A stretch of 64,000 bases of DNA from Vibrio orientalis CIP 102891 = ATCC 33934 (GCF_000176235.1 NZ_ACZV01000004.1:806001-870000), one strand, 5' to 3'; counted from the first letter of the stretch, positions 35,950-46,043 are shown. Notes: generated by a model from the letters alone, not told the origin. Numbers and translations are program-made.

Positions 35950-37323
35950 CTATTTTTTCTGCCATACCAGATTAATCACGTTCTCACTTTGGTCAAAGCT
36001 TGTGCCTAAGCATTGACGTTGCCTCTCTTCACAATGCTCATCTTTGGTCTTTTTCGCGTTGTACATCGCTTCATCAGCAAGGCAAATAAGTGCATCCATA
36101 TTTTTAGTATGATCGGGGAAATGACTCACACCAATGCTGGCTCCGACTTGTAGCGTGCGCTCATGAAAAGTGATTGGTTCGCGTATCGCTTGCTCAATTT
36201 GAGCTACTTTGGAAGATACGATACTAAAGTCATTGAGAAGGTCGAGACAGATAACAAATTCATCCCCACCTAACCTACCAACAAAGTCCGACTCTCGAAT
36301 ACATTCTTCCAAACGCTCAGCGACTTGAATAAGGACAAAGTCACCCGCATCATGACCGTAGGTATCATTAATACACTTAAAGTCATCCAAGTCGATAAAC
36401 ATCAACGCCAGTTTGCACTCGGTTCGATTAGCTTTAACTATCGCACTCTCTAACTGCCTATCAAACGCGCGGCGATTAACAAGATTTGTAAGTGGGTCAT
36501 GTTCCGACAAGAAAATTAATTGTTCTTGTTTATGTTTAAGCTGCTGAGTCTGACGAAGCACCTCTTCTTCAAGCTCTTTCTTCGTCACCGTTGATTGGCG
36601 TAGCGAAACCGTCATTTGATTGAAGAAGCTTGCAATCACTCTAAACTCACTATCCATTTTAACCGCTTCTACTTGCGTATCTAGGTGCCCCTGAGCCAAG
36701 CCCATAATCGCTTTTTTCATTGCTTCTGCGCCCGACTTAAATCTAAATAAGATCAGCCATGCGGTGACACTGACCAGAATCGAACAGATAATTAACCAAG
36801 CCGCCGCAGTAGACATAACACTCTTCAAATTCTCGGTATTACGGTTTAGCACGGCTTGATGGACATAAGCGAGCTCTTCCGTCATGTTCTGAACAATCAT
36901 GTTATAGCGTGAATGGAGCAAGCTTCTTGCATTGATGTTTGTTGCCGCAATGGAGGTTGTACTCTGCTCCAAAACTGGATTCAAATCCTTTTCTTGAACG
37001 ATGAGCATATGTAAGCTTCGGTTCATACGCTGGATATTTTCCAACTGGATATTGCTGTTTTTGTATGCCGTTAGTTTTGTATCCAGTTCTGCTTGAGCGA
37101 GTTCGACTTGATCCAAGCTCGGCTTATCACCGAACTGTTTAAAGACCCACAATTGACTCCTCACTAAATCGACACAAAGTTGTAGATCAATAATTTTATC
37201 CAACTCTGATTTCGTCATGTTCTGCTGAGTATTGATCTTCGAAAATGAAATCACGATAAACAACGTCAACATCATGGTTGTCGTTGATAGGATAAACATC
37301 TTCTTAAACAATGAATCCAGCAT
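35950..37323 (-). CDS. HAMP-GGDEF diguanylate cyclase
   Basis: 457 residues. N-terminal membrane segment (about 10-28), a periplasmic helical region, a second membrane segment (about 172-192), HAMP (about 195-245), a coiled coil (to about 270) and a GGDEF domain (about 275-440). The active site GGDEF is intact, and the inhibitory RxxD site is present as RESD five residues before it. It starts 3 bases after a substrate-binding-protein gene, so ligand capture there probably feeds this cyclase. Confidence 0.92.
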   Translation of the reverse strand: MLDSLFKKMFILSTTTMMLTLFIVISFSKINTQQNMTKSELDKIIDLQLCVDLVRSQLWVFKQFGDKPSLDQVELAQAELDTKLTAYKNSNIQLENIQRMNRSLHMLIVQEKDLNPVLEQSTTSIAATNINARSLLHSRYNMIVQNMTEELAYVHQAVLNRNTENLKSVMSTAAAWLIICSILVSVTAWLILFRFKSGAEAMKKAIMGLAQGHLDTQVEAVKMDSEFRVIASFFNQMTVSLRQSTVTKKELEEEVLRQTQQLKHKQEQLIFLSEHDPLTNLVNRRAFDRQLESAIVKANRTECKLALMFIDLDDFKCINDTYGHDAGDFVLIQVAERLEECIRESDFVGRLGGDEFVICLDLLNDFSIVSSKVAQIEQAIREPITFHERTLQVGASIGVSHFPDHTKNMDALICLADEAMYNAKKTKDEHCEERQRQCLGTSFDQSENVINLVWQKK

Positions 37324-37326
37324 AGT

Positions 37327-38325
37327 CTAATCTCTTTGCGCAAGCAGTTGTTGGTAAGGGTAGCTGTAAAACACTTGCCTAAAATCCGGCGGAGACGCAT
37401 TGACCAATTTGCTTTCTATCGCCCAACGAGCTTGTAGTTGCAGATTTGAGAGTAATGAGTTTCCTAAGGAGAGGCGGAACAAATAATCTTCCCATGACCA
37501 TTCCACTTGGTTGAGTGGGATATCTAAGCGAGCCGCTATCATCTTGAGTGCTTGGTCGGGATTGGCATTAATCCATTCAATCGCCAACTCCAGAGCTTGC
37601 AACAATCGCACGGGCTCATCGTCAACAAACTCTAGATATGGTGAGCGAGAAATAAGGTTAAAGGAGAGTTGATAGATACCTTTTACCCCTAAGTTCGTCA
37701 CTTCGGCGACAGAGAGAAGGTCTGCTTGAAACCCCATTGGCTCCCACGCCGATATGGCTTCAACACGATACGATAATAAGGCCGGAACCAATTCATGAGG
37801 CTGAAGATACACCTTATCGATTGAGGCTTTTTCAACATTGTTGCTGATCAGAACGGAATCAAGATAAAACTCACTCGCCGTCCCCTTCACCACCCCCACT
37901 TTCCGGCCTGCTAAGTCTTTCACACCTGAGATTTTAAAAGGTACTAATGTTAGTAGTTTCAAGTCGTTGTCTGATTCAACAAAGCTCGCGAGTAAAGAAA
38001 GATCATCTCGTTCGAAACTTTGGAACATAACAACGGACTCTGAAGCAGTCGCATAGTCCACACTTCGTTCAATCATCAATTCCGTACAGGCTGCACCACT
38101 AGAACACGGGTAAAGTGTCACATCTAAGTTTAAGTCTTTGAAAAAACCGAGCTGTTCCGCTACCAAAAAAGGCGACGAAAGTGGTGTGAGTGACACCCCG
38201 ATCTTGATTTGAGAAGATGGCGGGTACTGCATCTCGTTATGTTTATGGAAGACGCCCCAGGCGACTGTAGACAGCACGAATACAGAGACTATAAAGGCCA
38301 ACTTTGGTTTAGTCACAATTGACAC
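37327..38325 (-). CDS. NMT1/THI5-like substrate-binding protein
   Basis: 332 residues. An N-terminal hydrophobic segment (about 10-25) serves as a signal anchor. The body has the NMT1/SsuA-type fold: KIGVSLTPLSSPFLVAEQLGFF (split), DVTLYPCSSGAACTELM, GRKVGVVKGTASEFYL and AISAWEPMGF. Relatives bind thiamine precursors, taurine, sulfonates or nitrate. There is no ABC permease nearby. Instead it is followed by a diguanylate cyclase, so it may act as the sensor of that enzyme rather than in uptake. Confidence 0.85.
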   Translation of the reverse strand: MSIVTKPKLAFIVSVFVLSTVAWGVFHKHNEMQYPPSSQIKIGVSLTPLSSPFLVAEQLGFFKDLNLDVTLYPCSSGAACTELMIERSVDYATASESVVMFQSFERDDLSLLASFVESDNDLKLLTLVPFKISGVKDLAGRKVGVVKGTASEFYLDSVLISNNVEKASIDKVYLQPHELVPALLSYRVEAISAWEPMGFQADLLSVAEVTNLGVKGIYQLSFNLISRSPYLEFVDDEPVRLLQALELAIEWINANPDQALKMIAARLDIPLNQVEWSWEDYLFRLSLGNSLLSNLQLQARWAIESKLVNASPPDFRQVFYSYPYQQLLAQRD

Positions 38326-38583
38326 ACTCTACACACCCCAACAATAAGAAACCTAGCACATATAAACTTAGACTATCGATTTGTAATCTGGCATCAGAAA
38401 CTCATTAATTTATAGAAACAGCCTATATACACACTAAAAGTATGTTCTTTGTCACATTATTCGGTACGTTTCCACGTTAGAGAATGCTTATTTCGAGGAG
38501 GACAATCATCTTAACTCTGTTACTTAACAGTAAGAGCTGCTCTAATACACACATCAATTAATCGTCCTTAAAATGGTAGAAGA

Positions 38584-39063
38584 TTGGAAGAAATCTATAT
38601 TGCAGGTGGCTGCTTGTGGGGTGTACAGGAGTTTGTGAGACACATCCCAGGGGTAATTCAAACTGAAGCGGGCCGAGCAAATGGTCAGAGTAATATCACT
38701 AACGCCCCTTATGATGGCTACGCTGAGTGCGTGCGTACCCAGTTTGACCCGAGTGTCATTTCCATAGAACAACTCATGGACTGTCTGTTTGAGATCATTG
38801 ACCCATACAGTGTTAACAAACAAGGTGACGATGTCGGAGAGAAGTACCGTACTGGTATTTACAGCCGGGTTGCAGAACACCTCCAACAAGCTCAGCACTA
38901 TATCGATAATAGAGCAGATAGCGACAGAATCGCCGTCGAAGTTAAGCCGCTCCTCAACTACGTAAAAAGCGATCAAGAGCATCAAGACCGACTGACGCGC
39001 TGTCCTGATGACTATTGCCATATCCCGATTGATTTATTGCATAAGTATCGCCAACAAGACTAG
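38584..39063 (+). CDS. MsrA-like peptide methionine sulfoxide reductase
   Basis: 159 residues. The active-site motif is GGCLWG instead of the common GGCFWG, with the catalytic Cys at 10. YDGYAECV, DVGEKYRTGIY and QEHQDRL are typical MsrA segments. The start appears to be TTG at 38584 with a weak GGTAGAAG before it; an ATG at 38573 is in a different frame. MsrA repairs oxidised methionine S-sulfoxide. The protein is shorter than housekeeping MsrA (about 210) and is probably a second copy. Confidence 0.82.
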   Translation: MEEIYIAGGCLWGVQEFVRHIPGVIQTEAGRANGQSNITNAPYDGYAECVRTQFDPSVISIEQLMDCLFEIIDPYSVNKQGDDVGEKYRTGIYSRVAEHLQQAQHYIDNRADSDRIAVEVKPLLNYVKSDQEHQDRLTRCPDDYCHIPIDLLHKYRQQD

Positions 39064-39221
39064 TGCTCCCACTTTTGATATCAGTCGATGTGCAACTAGC
39101 ATATCGGCTCTTGTCTCAACGTCACTAAAACAACACAACAGGAATGTTTTCGCTGTTTAATTGGCCAAGAATCCGTTAACTTGGAACAACCAATCCCCAT
39201 AAACACTTCTTTACGGTCAGC

Positions 39222-40097
39222 ATGTTAGAACAAGTCGTCGGTATTCTTTTCCCTGTCTTTGCCTTGATTGCTGTCGGTTTTTCGGTAGGTCGCTGGTTGA
39301 AACCAGACTTTAAACCCATCAACCGAATCAATATGGATGCGTTTACTCCCGCGCTGGTGTTTTCATCGCTAGTTGCTATGCCACTGGATACTGAACAAGT
39401 ACCTCTGTTGAGTGCATCGATTGTTGCAGTGTTGATTCCCGGTTTGGTGATGGTGCCAATCTGTTATGCCATGAAAGTCAGATTTAAAGCTTGGGCACCT
39501 TTGCATATGTTCCGCAATAGCGGCAACTTAGCGATACCTCTGTTCACCTACACATTTGGCGATACGGCTCTTGCCCCTGCCGTCTTATTGTTTGTCGTGT
39601 CTGCCTGTCTTCATATCAGTATTGGACTGGCGTTACTTAGTGAAGGAAACCCAATAAAACAGATTATAAGAATGCCGATTTTTCTTGCTGCTTCCGCCGC
39701 CTTACTGCTCAACCTGTCTGGTGTAGGTGTGTGGAAGCCACTTTATGAAGCAACCAGCTTATTAGGCCAAGCAGCGGTACCCGTTATGTTGCTCTCGCTC
39801 GGCGCTCAGATGTGTAACATGCGTCTAAGTGGATTAAAAGTTGGGGTTGTATCCACTCTTTTGTCACTCTTCACCGGAGCGATTGCATTTAGCATTATCT
39901 ACTTCTTTATTCCGCTACCAACCATGCAATTACAAATGATGGTACTGTTTACCATGTTGCCTCCAGCGGTGATGAACTATCTGTTCGCTGAACGTTTTCA
40001 AATTGAACCGACAAAAGTGGCTTCCATGGTACTTTTTGGCAACTTCTTTAGCATCATCACTCTGCCGTTATTGCTCGGGTTCGCTCTCTCCTTGTGA
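39222..40097 (+). CDS. AEC-family transporter
   Basis: 291 residues with ten membrane segments and the two N/C repeats of the auxin efflux carrier family: FPVFALIAVGFSVGRWL at the N terminus, MFRNSGNLAIPLFTYTFGD (split), and LPPAVMNYLFAERF near the end. Bacterial members move dicarboxylates or other small acids. The substrate is unknown. The last 30 bases overlap the convergent soxR gene. Confidence 0.88.
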   Translation: MLEQVVGILFPVFALIAVGFSVGRWLKPDFKPINRINMDAFTPALVFSSLVAMPLDTEQVPLLSASIVAVLIPGLVMVPICYAMKVRFKAWAPLHMFRNSGNLAIPLFTYTFGDTALAPAVLLFVVSACLHISIGLALLSEGNPIKQIIRMPIFLAASAALLLNLSGVGVWKPLYEATSLLGQAAVPVMLLSLGAQMCNMRLSGLKVGVVSTLLSLFTGAIAFSIIYFFIPLPTMQLQMMVLFTMLPPAVMNYLFAERFQIEPTKVASMVLFGNFFSIITLPLLLGFALSL

Positions 40098-40535
40098 CCA
40101 TTCCTCTGGATTAGTGAGCATGGTTTTGCCTTTAAAGGTTTCCGCGCGAATATCTTGCGGATTGTATATTGCGCAGGATTCCATCGACAAACAGCCGCAA
40201 CCAATACAACCGCCAAGATCTTCTTGTAGTGCTTTCATCTGTTGAATACGATGCTCAAGCAACGCTTTCCAGCCTGATGCCATCTGCTCCCACTCTTTGC
40301 GGTTCGGCGCGTGATGCTTGGGTAAGTACGACAAAGAGTCGACAATCTCTTCAAGGGTCAAACCAACCTCTTGCGCGGCTTTAATAACCGCAATACGCCG
40401 TAATACACTGCGATCGTAACGACGCTGATTACCTTGGTTACGCCAGCTATGGATCAATCCTTTTTGCTCATAGAAGTGCAGTGCTGAGACCTTTACTCCC
40501 GCGCGTTTTGCGACTTCACCGACGCTCATTTCCAT
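40068..40535 (-). CDS. soxR: Redox-sensitive transcriptional activator SoxR
   Basis: 155 residues from the ATG at 40535, which has GGGAGG in front; a GTG two codons earlier is less likely. The MerR-type winged helix (VGEVAKRAGVKVSALHFYEQKGLI, split) is followed by a dimerisation helix and the cysteine cluster CIGCGCLSMESC that binds the 2Fe-2S redox sensor. SoxR activates genes on exposure to redox-cycling compounds or superoxide. No soxS gene is seen here, as usual outside the enterics, so its targets are probably nearby or distant efflux genes. Confidence 0.95.
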   Translation of the reverse strand: MEMSVGEVAKRAGVKVSALHFYEQKGLIHSWRNQGNQRRYDRSVLRRIAVIKAAQEVGLTLEEIVDSLSYLPKHHAPNRKEWEQMASGWKALLEHRIQQMKALQEDLGGCIGCGCLSMESCAIYNPQDIRAETFKGKTMLTNPEEWSQGESEPEQ

Positions 40536-40683
40536 TCTCACCTCCCTGCAAGTTTAAATACCGTTCCTTAAGTTAACTTGAGGTTCAGGGTAGCACCAAG
40601 TGGGTTGTAGCGAGAAGGACGAATGAAGATGTAGCTCACAAAACATTGAGTTTATCTCGATCTGAAGCATATCGGTCCCAGCT

Positions 40684-42594
40684 CTAAGAAAGCTTAAATC
40701 GCCCAACAATCGATGTGAGGGTGTGATTCATATCCGATATGGCTTGAGCCTCTTCTAGTGCTGTTTGACCATTGGCATCAAGCTCACCAACGATGTCATT
40801 AATCGCAGTCATGTTTCTGCTCAGCTCCTGAGTCACACTGCTTTGTTCTTCCGCAGCCGTCGCTATCTGTGTACTCAGATCATTAATGTCGGTAACAAAG
40901 TCCGTCATGACATCAAGACTGCTTGCCACTTCTCCTGCTCCCTCAGCAGTCTGCGCGCACTTCTCTTTTGTCGAGTCCATGGAATCAACAACCGACTGAC
41001 TGCCTTTTAATAAGCTGGCTAATGCGGCTTCGATCTCTTCGGTACTGGCTTTTGTGCGACTTGCAAGGTTACGAACTTCATCAGCAACCACCGCAAAACC
41101 TCGTCCTTGCTCGCCCGCTCTTGCTGCTTCAATTGCCGCGTTCAATGCAAGCAAGTTGGTTTGTTCCGCAATATCCCCTATCACCCCTAAGATGGTGTTA
41201 ATACCATCGGTCTCTGAGGCCATGCTATTCACGTTCTCAGAAGCGACACTTACATCTTCCACTAGCTCATTTACATTGTTCTGTGCTTGAGTCACGGTAT
41301 CTTTTGACGCAGAGCCTGCTTCACTCGCTTTGTGCGTCAGCTGAGCGGTATTCGCAGCATCGGTTGCCATTGATTCGGCGGTAGAGTTCATCTCCTCAAT
41401 CGCGGTGACGACTTGCTCCGTCTCTTGAACATGGTTTTGAAGAATCACACTGTTTCTCTGACTCTGATCTTTCATCCGATCAACATTTTCATTGAGGTGG
41501 TTAGTCACCTCACTAATTTCAAGCATCATGGATTGGAGGTTTGCGATAAAGGCATTGACCCCTTCAGAAATCTGGCCAAGGTCATCGTGAGTTTTTACCT
41601 CAATGCGTTGAGTTAGGTCACCATTACCTTCACTGAGTCCCATAACGGTCTCTTTCAACACAAGGATTGGGCGATAAAGTATGTTCATGATGATCAAAGC
41701 AAGAACAATACTGACGACGGTCGCAATGACTGCGGTTGTTATTGCAGCTTGTTTGGCAGAAGTAAGCGCAGAAAACGCGACGGCTTTTTCAATCCCAATA
41801 ACAAAATACCAGTTTTTGTCCGCAACTTTGACTTGGTGAGAGAAAAACAGCTCATCTTTGTCACCTATCGAACCATCAAACACAGAATCAACATTGCCAA
41901 TCACCTGCTTTGCAACGGTATTTAGCCAATCGACACTGTCGGCTTTAGTGCCTGCTTTTACCTCATTGATCGATGAAGCGAGCACGGTTGTATCGTGATT
42001 AAGAATTACCGCGACAGCCCCTGGTATCTCATTAGCATTTTTAGCGATGTCATTTAAGAAACCCAGTTGCATGTCCGCAGAAATCATACCGCTTAATGTT
42101 TTACGCACAATCGACACCCAATAAACGTCCCCCTCGCTTCCCTGATAGGGTTCAGAAATCGCCGCAGAGGAGCTTTGTCTACCGAGTTGGTACCAACCTC
42201 TTGTCGTCACATCCCCATCGAACTTGTGATTAGGCCAAGTTTTAGCAGTTTGATTCCAATAAGCATCACCATTGGTAAATGCCACCACCGAACTGTTTAA
42301 GTTCATTGCTTTAGAAAAGATATGAGTGAGTTCAATAAAATCGTCTGCGGTCCCGGTGATAGGCTTATTGTCAAAATGCTGCCCCAACTTATCAAGGCCG
42401 TTGACCTTTTCATTCAATTGAGCCGCGATTTGCTCTGCTTCGCTTTTTACATAGTCTTTATTGGTCTTAGTTATTAACTCCACCAAACTTGCTTTCTGTT
42501 TAACGTAAGCGATATAGCTAGACGCCGACACCGAGACGACAACTAGCCCTACAATTGATATCAATAGTAGTTTTCTAAATCCTAAGTTCCGCAT
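40684..42594 (-). CDS. Methyl-accepting chemotaxis protein with dCache domain
   Basis: 636 residues. Two membrane segments (about 8-28 and 285-305) enclose a periplasmic double-Cache ligand domain ([28 protein letters not shown]). HAMP is at about 308-360, followed by the signalling coiled coil. The highly conserved tip is [19 protein letters not shown] and [12 protein letters not shown], which contacts CheA and CheW. dCache receptors of this type often bind amino acids or related compounds; the ligand is unknown. Confidence 0.95.
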   Translation of the reverse strand: MRNLGFRKLLLISIVGLVVVSVSASSYIAYVKQKASLVELITKTNKDYVKSEAEQIAAQLNEKVNGLDKLGQHFDNKPITGTADDFIELTHIFSKAMNLNSSVVAFTNGDAYWNQTAKTWPNHKFDGDVTTRGWYQLGRQSSSAAISEPYQGSEGDVYWVSIVRKTLSGMISADMQLGFLNDIAKNANEIPGAVAVILNHDTTVLASSINEVKAGTKADSVDWLNTVAKQVIGNVDSVFDGSIGDKDELFFSHQVKVADKNWYFVIGIEKAVAFSALTSAKQAAITTAVIATVVSIVLALIIMNILYRPILVLKETVMGLSEGNGDLTQRIEVKTHDDLGQISEGVNAFIANLQSMMLEISEVTNHLNENVDRMKDQSQRNSVILQNHVQETEQVVTAIEEMNSTAESMATDAANTAQLTHKASEAGSASKDTVTQAQNNVNELVEDVSVASENVNSMASETDGINTILGVIGDIAEQTNLLALNAAIEAARAGEQGRGFAVVADEVRNLASRTKASTEEIEAALASLLKGSQSVVDSMDSTKEKCAQTAEGAGEVASSLDVMTDFVTDINDLSTQIATAAEEQSSVTQELSRNMTAINDIVGELDANGQTALEEAQAISDMNHTLTSIVGRFKLS

Positions 42595-42846
42595 GACTCA
42601 AATCCTTATTCGTGCACCCTGAGCTCAGTTATTGTGGTTCAAAAGTTTGCTGTTAACTGATATATCAGTAAGTGTGGCTTTTATATGATAAAAATCCAGT
42701 CGACTTTATAAACGAACAGGGAAGGCAGACGTTTAAGAAAAGTAAGGCCGAGACGGCTAGAGGGATCAACAGCTTGCTCACATTCTTTTTTAAATCGCTG
42801 ATTTCCATTAGAGTAAAGGCATTCAAATAGAGATTGAGGATCGCCA

Positions 42847-43716
42847 GTGAACCTAAGACAGCTCGAAGTGTTTTACGCGGTAATGAAAACAGGCACGGTT
42901 TCGGGAGCTGCAAAGCAACTGCACGTGTCGCAACCCAATGTCACTAGGGTGCTATCACATACTGAGCTTCAGCTGGGCTTTGCTCTATTTGAACGAGTAA
43001 AAGGTCGTTTAGTACCAACTCAAGAAGCACAATTACTCTTACCGGAGGCAGAAAAGGTCTATCAGCAACTTGGGCAATTTAGAAATTTAACCAACAAGAT
43101 TAAAGCCGGTGAGAAACATCTGATGATTGGAGCTCCACCGATCTTGGCGGCAGGGTTACTTGCCCCGCTTATCGCGACTATCTGCCACGAGACAAACTAT
43201 ACCATTGAAGTTTCGACAGCTAATCGTGACGAGTTATCTGATGCCCTACTTAAAAACAAACTCGACCTCGCGATCGGATTTGGTGACGAAGCCCCTACTT
43301 CTATTGTCCAGAAAACCTTATTAAATACTGAGCTTGAGGTACTAACACCGCTCTCTAGTACATTGAGTGGTGCATTGACATTGAGCGAGCTTCTCGGATC
43401 ACAAACCACCTTGATCGGCCTAGACACCCGAGATCCACTTGGCTTGCATCTCCACCAAGCTATTCATGCTCTCAACCCTAATTACCACTCAAAAGTGACG
43501 ATGCGAAACTACAGCGCCGCAGCAGAATTGGTCGTTGCGGGAGCGGGTAATGCGATTGTCGACCCATGGACCGCAAGCCAATACCAACACAAAGTAAATC
43601 GACATCGACTGAAGCCGACCATTAATGTCTCCGTCTCTTTATTGCATGCCGAACATCGACCACTGAGCATTGCCGCAAAGTGGTTTGTTGACCAACTCAG
43701 CCAGTCTATAACCTAA
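42847..43716 (+). CDS. dgcR: LysR-family regulator, DgcR type
   Basis: 289 residues starting with GTG behind TTGAGGAT. The LysR winged helix (NLRQLEVFYAVMKTGTVSGA, split, and HVSQPNVTRVLSHTE) is followed by the effector domain. It directly precedes dgcN and dgcA on the same strand, the order known for the D-glutamate pathway of marine gammaproteobacteria, in which DgcR activates dgcN-dgcA in response to D-glutamate. The name depends on this context. Confidence 0.8.
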   Translation: MNLRQLEVFYAVMKTGTVSGAAKQLHVSQPNVTRVLSHTELQLGFALFERVKGRLVPTQEAQLLLPEAEKVYQQLGQFRNLTNKIKAGEKHLMIGAPPILAAGLLAPLIATICHETNYTIEVSTANRDELSDALLKNKLDLAIGFGDEAPTSIVQKTLLNTELEVLTPLSSTLSGALTLSELLGSQTTLIGLDTRDPLGLHLHQAIHALNPNYHSKVTMRNYSAAAELVVAGAGNAIVDPWTASQYQHKVNRHRLKPTINVSVSLLHAEHRPLSIAAKWFVDQLSQSIT

Positions 43717-43723
43717 AGTTATA
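43707..43723. promoter_or_regulatory. Palindrome between dgcR and dgcN
   Basis: TATAAC-CTAAA-GTTATA is a perfect 6-bp inverted repeat at the end of dgcR, 84 bases before dgcN. It is a candidate LysR-type site, inferred from position only. Confidence 0.35.
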
Positions 43724-43806
43724 CCCTAATCACATATAAGCATTCGTCGCGCTTTCCAACGCAAGATAGGCTGTCTAAAACCACCTATTTTGCAACAAGG
43801 ATGCTT

Positions 43807-44811
43807 ATGTCTATTGCTCAACCTTATCTACTTTTTCTTGGCGACGTCACTGACCCTATTGCGGCAAAAACAGCACGAGGAATCGCACTTTGGCGACCTA
43901 GTTACTGCGTTGGCCAGCTAAGACTTACAGACGAGACTGTCTCACTAGGGCTTAAGGAACTAGACCTTGTTCAAGCCAAGAACTTAGGGGCAAAGACCTT
44001 GGTGATTGGTACTGCTAATGCCGGTGGTGTCATTCCTGAAACTTGGCGTGACACCTTAATCGAGGCAGCCAAAATGGGCTTCGAAATTGCTTCGGGAATG
44101 CATACTCGCCTAAGCGAAATCCCAGAGCTTAAGGAACTCGTTGCGACGGGGGTCACCCGTTTACATGACGTTCGTCATTACGATGCGCCGCTGGCTGTCG
44201 GCAATGGTAAGCCACGCCAAGGAAAAAGAATACTCACCGTCGGAACAGATTGCTCCGTAGGCAAGATGTTTACTGCGTTGGCGCTTGAAAAAGCGATGCA
44301 ATCTAAAGGAGTAGACGCTAGATTTAAAGCGACAGGACAAACTGGAATTTTGATTGATGGCGCTGGTATCTCAATTGATGCTGTTGTAGCCGATTTTATT
44401 TCCGGTGCGGTTGAGGCCATTAGCCCAAACTTCGATGACCATGAGTGGGATATTATCGAAGGACAAGGATCATTGTTTAACCCGTCTTTTGCTGGCGTCA
44501 GTTTAGGTTTATTGCACGGTGCACAAGCAGATGCACTCGTTTTATGTCATGAATTGAACCGCGCTCATATACGTCATCTGCCACACTGTAAGGTGCCATC
44601 TATTTCCGATAGCATCGAAGCGAATCTAAATGCGGCACGTTTAACCAATCCAGACGTCAAGCTCGCGGGGATCAGCCTCAATACCTCAGCGGTCAATGAG
44701 CAAGAAGCTCAAGCATTGTGTGCAGATTGGCAGGAGAAATACCAAGTCCCTGTTACTGATCCAGTTCGTTTTGGTATCCAGTCCATCGCGGATGCATTGT
44801 CATCTTACTAA
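43807..44811 (+). CDS. dgcN: D-glutamate N-acetyltransferase DgcN (DUF1611)
   Basis: 334 residues from the ATG at 43807; AAGG lies six bases before it, while the ATG at 43801 would be too close. The C-terminal half has a P-loop, TVGTDCSVGKMFTALAL, and the DUF1611 features FKATGQTGILIDG and IIEGQGSLFNPSF. DgcN acetylates D-glutamate so that DgcA can racemise the product. The ten-base gap to dgcA shows co-transcription. A few DUF1611 proteins may have other roles. Confidence 0.85.
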   Translation: MSIAQPYLLFLGDVTDPIAAKTARGIALWRPSYCVGQLRLTDETVSLGLKELDLVQAKNLGAKTLVIGTANAGGVIPETWRDTLIEAAKMGFEIASGMHTRLSEIPELKELVATGVTRLHDVRHYDAPLAVGNGKPRQGKRILTVGTDCSVGKMFTALALEKAMQSKGVDARFKATGQTGILIDGAGISIDAVVADFISGAVEAISPNFDDHEWDIIEGQGSLFNPSFAGVSLGLLHGAQADALVLCHELNRAHIRHLPHCKVPSISDSIEANLNAARLTNPDVKLAGISLNTSAVNEQEAQALCADWQEKYQVPVTDPVRFGIQSIADALSSY

Positions 44812-44820
44812 GGAAAGTTC

Positions 44821-45786
44821 ATGCAAATACAGGCTCACTCCCACTTAATCGAACTCGCTACGCCGTTTGTCATATCGCGCGGTGCACGCACACATTGCCA
44901 CGTTGTGAGAGTGACCATCCAGTATAACCAGTGGCAAGCAATCGGAGAATGTACGCCTTATCCACGATATGGTGAGAGTGTCGAGTCCGTCATGGCACAA
45001 ATCTCCGCTTGGATTCCGGAGATAGAAAAAATGTCGCCTTTCCAAGCTAAGCAGCGATTACAGACGATGCCTGCTGGCGCTGCTCGAAATGCGATCGACT
45101 GCGCCCTATGGCAGCTTATTGCTCAAATGGAACAAAGTCAGTTTCCTGCACCCTTTTTCGACATTTCGCCCACAATTGAGACCGCAATGACAGTGTCGAT
45201 TGGCGATGTAGAAACAATGGCTAAACAAGCCCGAGAATATGCCCAGCAAGGCGCGACCCTGCTAAAGGTTAAGCTTGATGCTGAACAAGTAATAGAGAAA
45301 GTCGCCGCGGTGCGCCAGTCAGCGCCAACATGTAAAATTATTCTTGATGCTAATGAGGCATGGGCAGAGTTAGACCTTGATGAACTGTTTACGATGCTCA
45401 CTCAATACGATATTGCGATGATTGAGCAGCCACTTCCGTCAGATAACGACTCTAAGTTGGCCGATGTTGCGCACCCGATTCCATTATGCGCCGACGAAAG
45501 CTGCCACACCGCAGAGCACCTTTCCGAGCTTGTTGATCGTTATGAAATGATCAATATAAAACTCGATAAGACAGGTGGACTCACCGAGGCACTTGAATTA
45601 GAAACCAGAGCTCGCGCTTTAGGTTTCTCTATCATGGTAGGTTGTATGCTTGGCACATCAATAGCAATGAAAGCTGCCCTGCCCATTGCGACAAGAGCAG
45701 AAATCGTCGATTTAGATGGGCCTGTTTTGCTGGGTCAAGATGTTGAAAATGGTCTCACGTACCTAAATGGCACCTTGAGCTTATAA
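44821..45786 (+). CDS. dgcA: N-acetyl-D-glutamate racemase DgcA
   Basis: 321 residues, enolase superfamily, dipeptide-epimerase branch. The catalytic lysines are in LLKVKLD (KxK) and NIKLDKTGG, and the metal ligands are in ILDANEAW, MIEQPL and CADESCH. Family members racemise N-acyl amino acids or Ala-Glu dipeptides. The dgcN partner points to N-acetyl-D-glutamate. L-Ala-D/L-Glu epimerase activity is the main alternative. Confidence 0.85.
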   Translation: MQIQAHSHLIELATPFVISRGARTHCHVVRVTIQYNQWQAIGECTPYPRYGESVESVMAQISAWIPEIEKMSPFQAKQRLQTMPAGAARNAIDCALWQLIAQMEQSQFPAPFFDISPTIETAMTVSIGDVETMAKQAREYAQQGATLLKVKLDAEQVIEKVAAVRQSAPTCKIILDANEAWAELDLDELFTMLTQYDIAMIEQPLPSDNDSKLADVAHPIPLCADESCHTAEHLSELVDRYEMINIKLDKTGGLTEALELETRARALGFSIMVGCMLGTSIAMKAALPIATRAEIVDLDGPVLLGQDVENGLTYLNGTLSL

Positions 45787-45806
45787 CTCGCTCAACATAA
45801 AAGAAC

Positions 45807-45832
45807 AAAGGCAGCTTCGTGCTGCCTTTTTT
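45807..45832. terminator. Terminator after dgcA
   Basis: AAAGGCAGC and GCTGCCTTT form a stem around TTCGT with a T run. It probably also serves the convergent 64-residue gene. Confidence 0.85.
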
Positions 45833-45848
45833 ATTTGTTCGTTAAGCC

Positions 45849-46043
45849 TTATCCATCAAAAGACATTCCAATCTGGCTGAGTTTGGTTTTGAACTCATCG
45901 ACGCTAGACGCTTCGTATGTTGGTGAGCCATTAAAGTAGCGTGGTTTCTCAGGCAACATGGCATTTTTTAATGCTTTCTCTTGGTCGATATCATCATGAT
46001 AAACAGTGACTCGATTGGGAATATCCTGTTGGAATTTCGCCAT
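45849..46043 (-). CDS. Small hypothetical protein
   Basis: 64 residues, soluble. The ATG has a strong AAGGAGA before it, and the frame ends just before the shared terminator, so it is probably a real gene. I do not recognise the family. Notable features are a charged middle part (YHDDIDQEKALKNAMLPEKP) and a Tyr/Ser-rich segment. Confidence 0.65.
   Translation of the reverse strand: MAKFQQDIPNRVTVYHDDIDQEKALKNAMLPEKPRYFNGSPTYEASSVDEFKTKLSQIGMSFDG

Noticed and set aside
38573..38583. ATG upstream of the MsrA-like gene
   Set aside because: It is in a different frame, which would give an unrelated peptide.
38554..39021. 155-residue minus-strand frame over the MsrA-like gene
   Set aside because: It is an antisense shadow; the plus strand carries the MsrA motifs.
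42665..42913. 82-residue minus-strand frame between the chemoreceptor and dgcR
   Set aside because: It overlaps the dgcR start and has no ribosome site or recognisable features.
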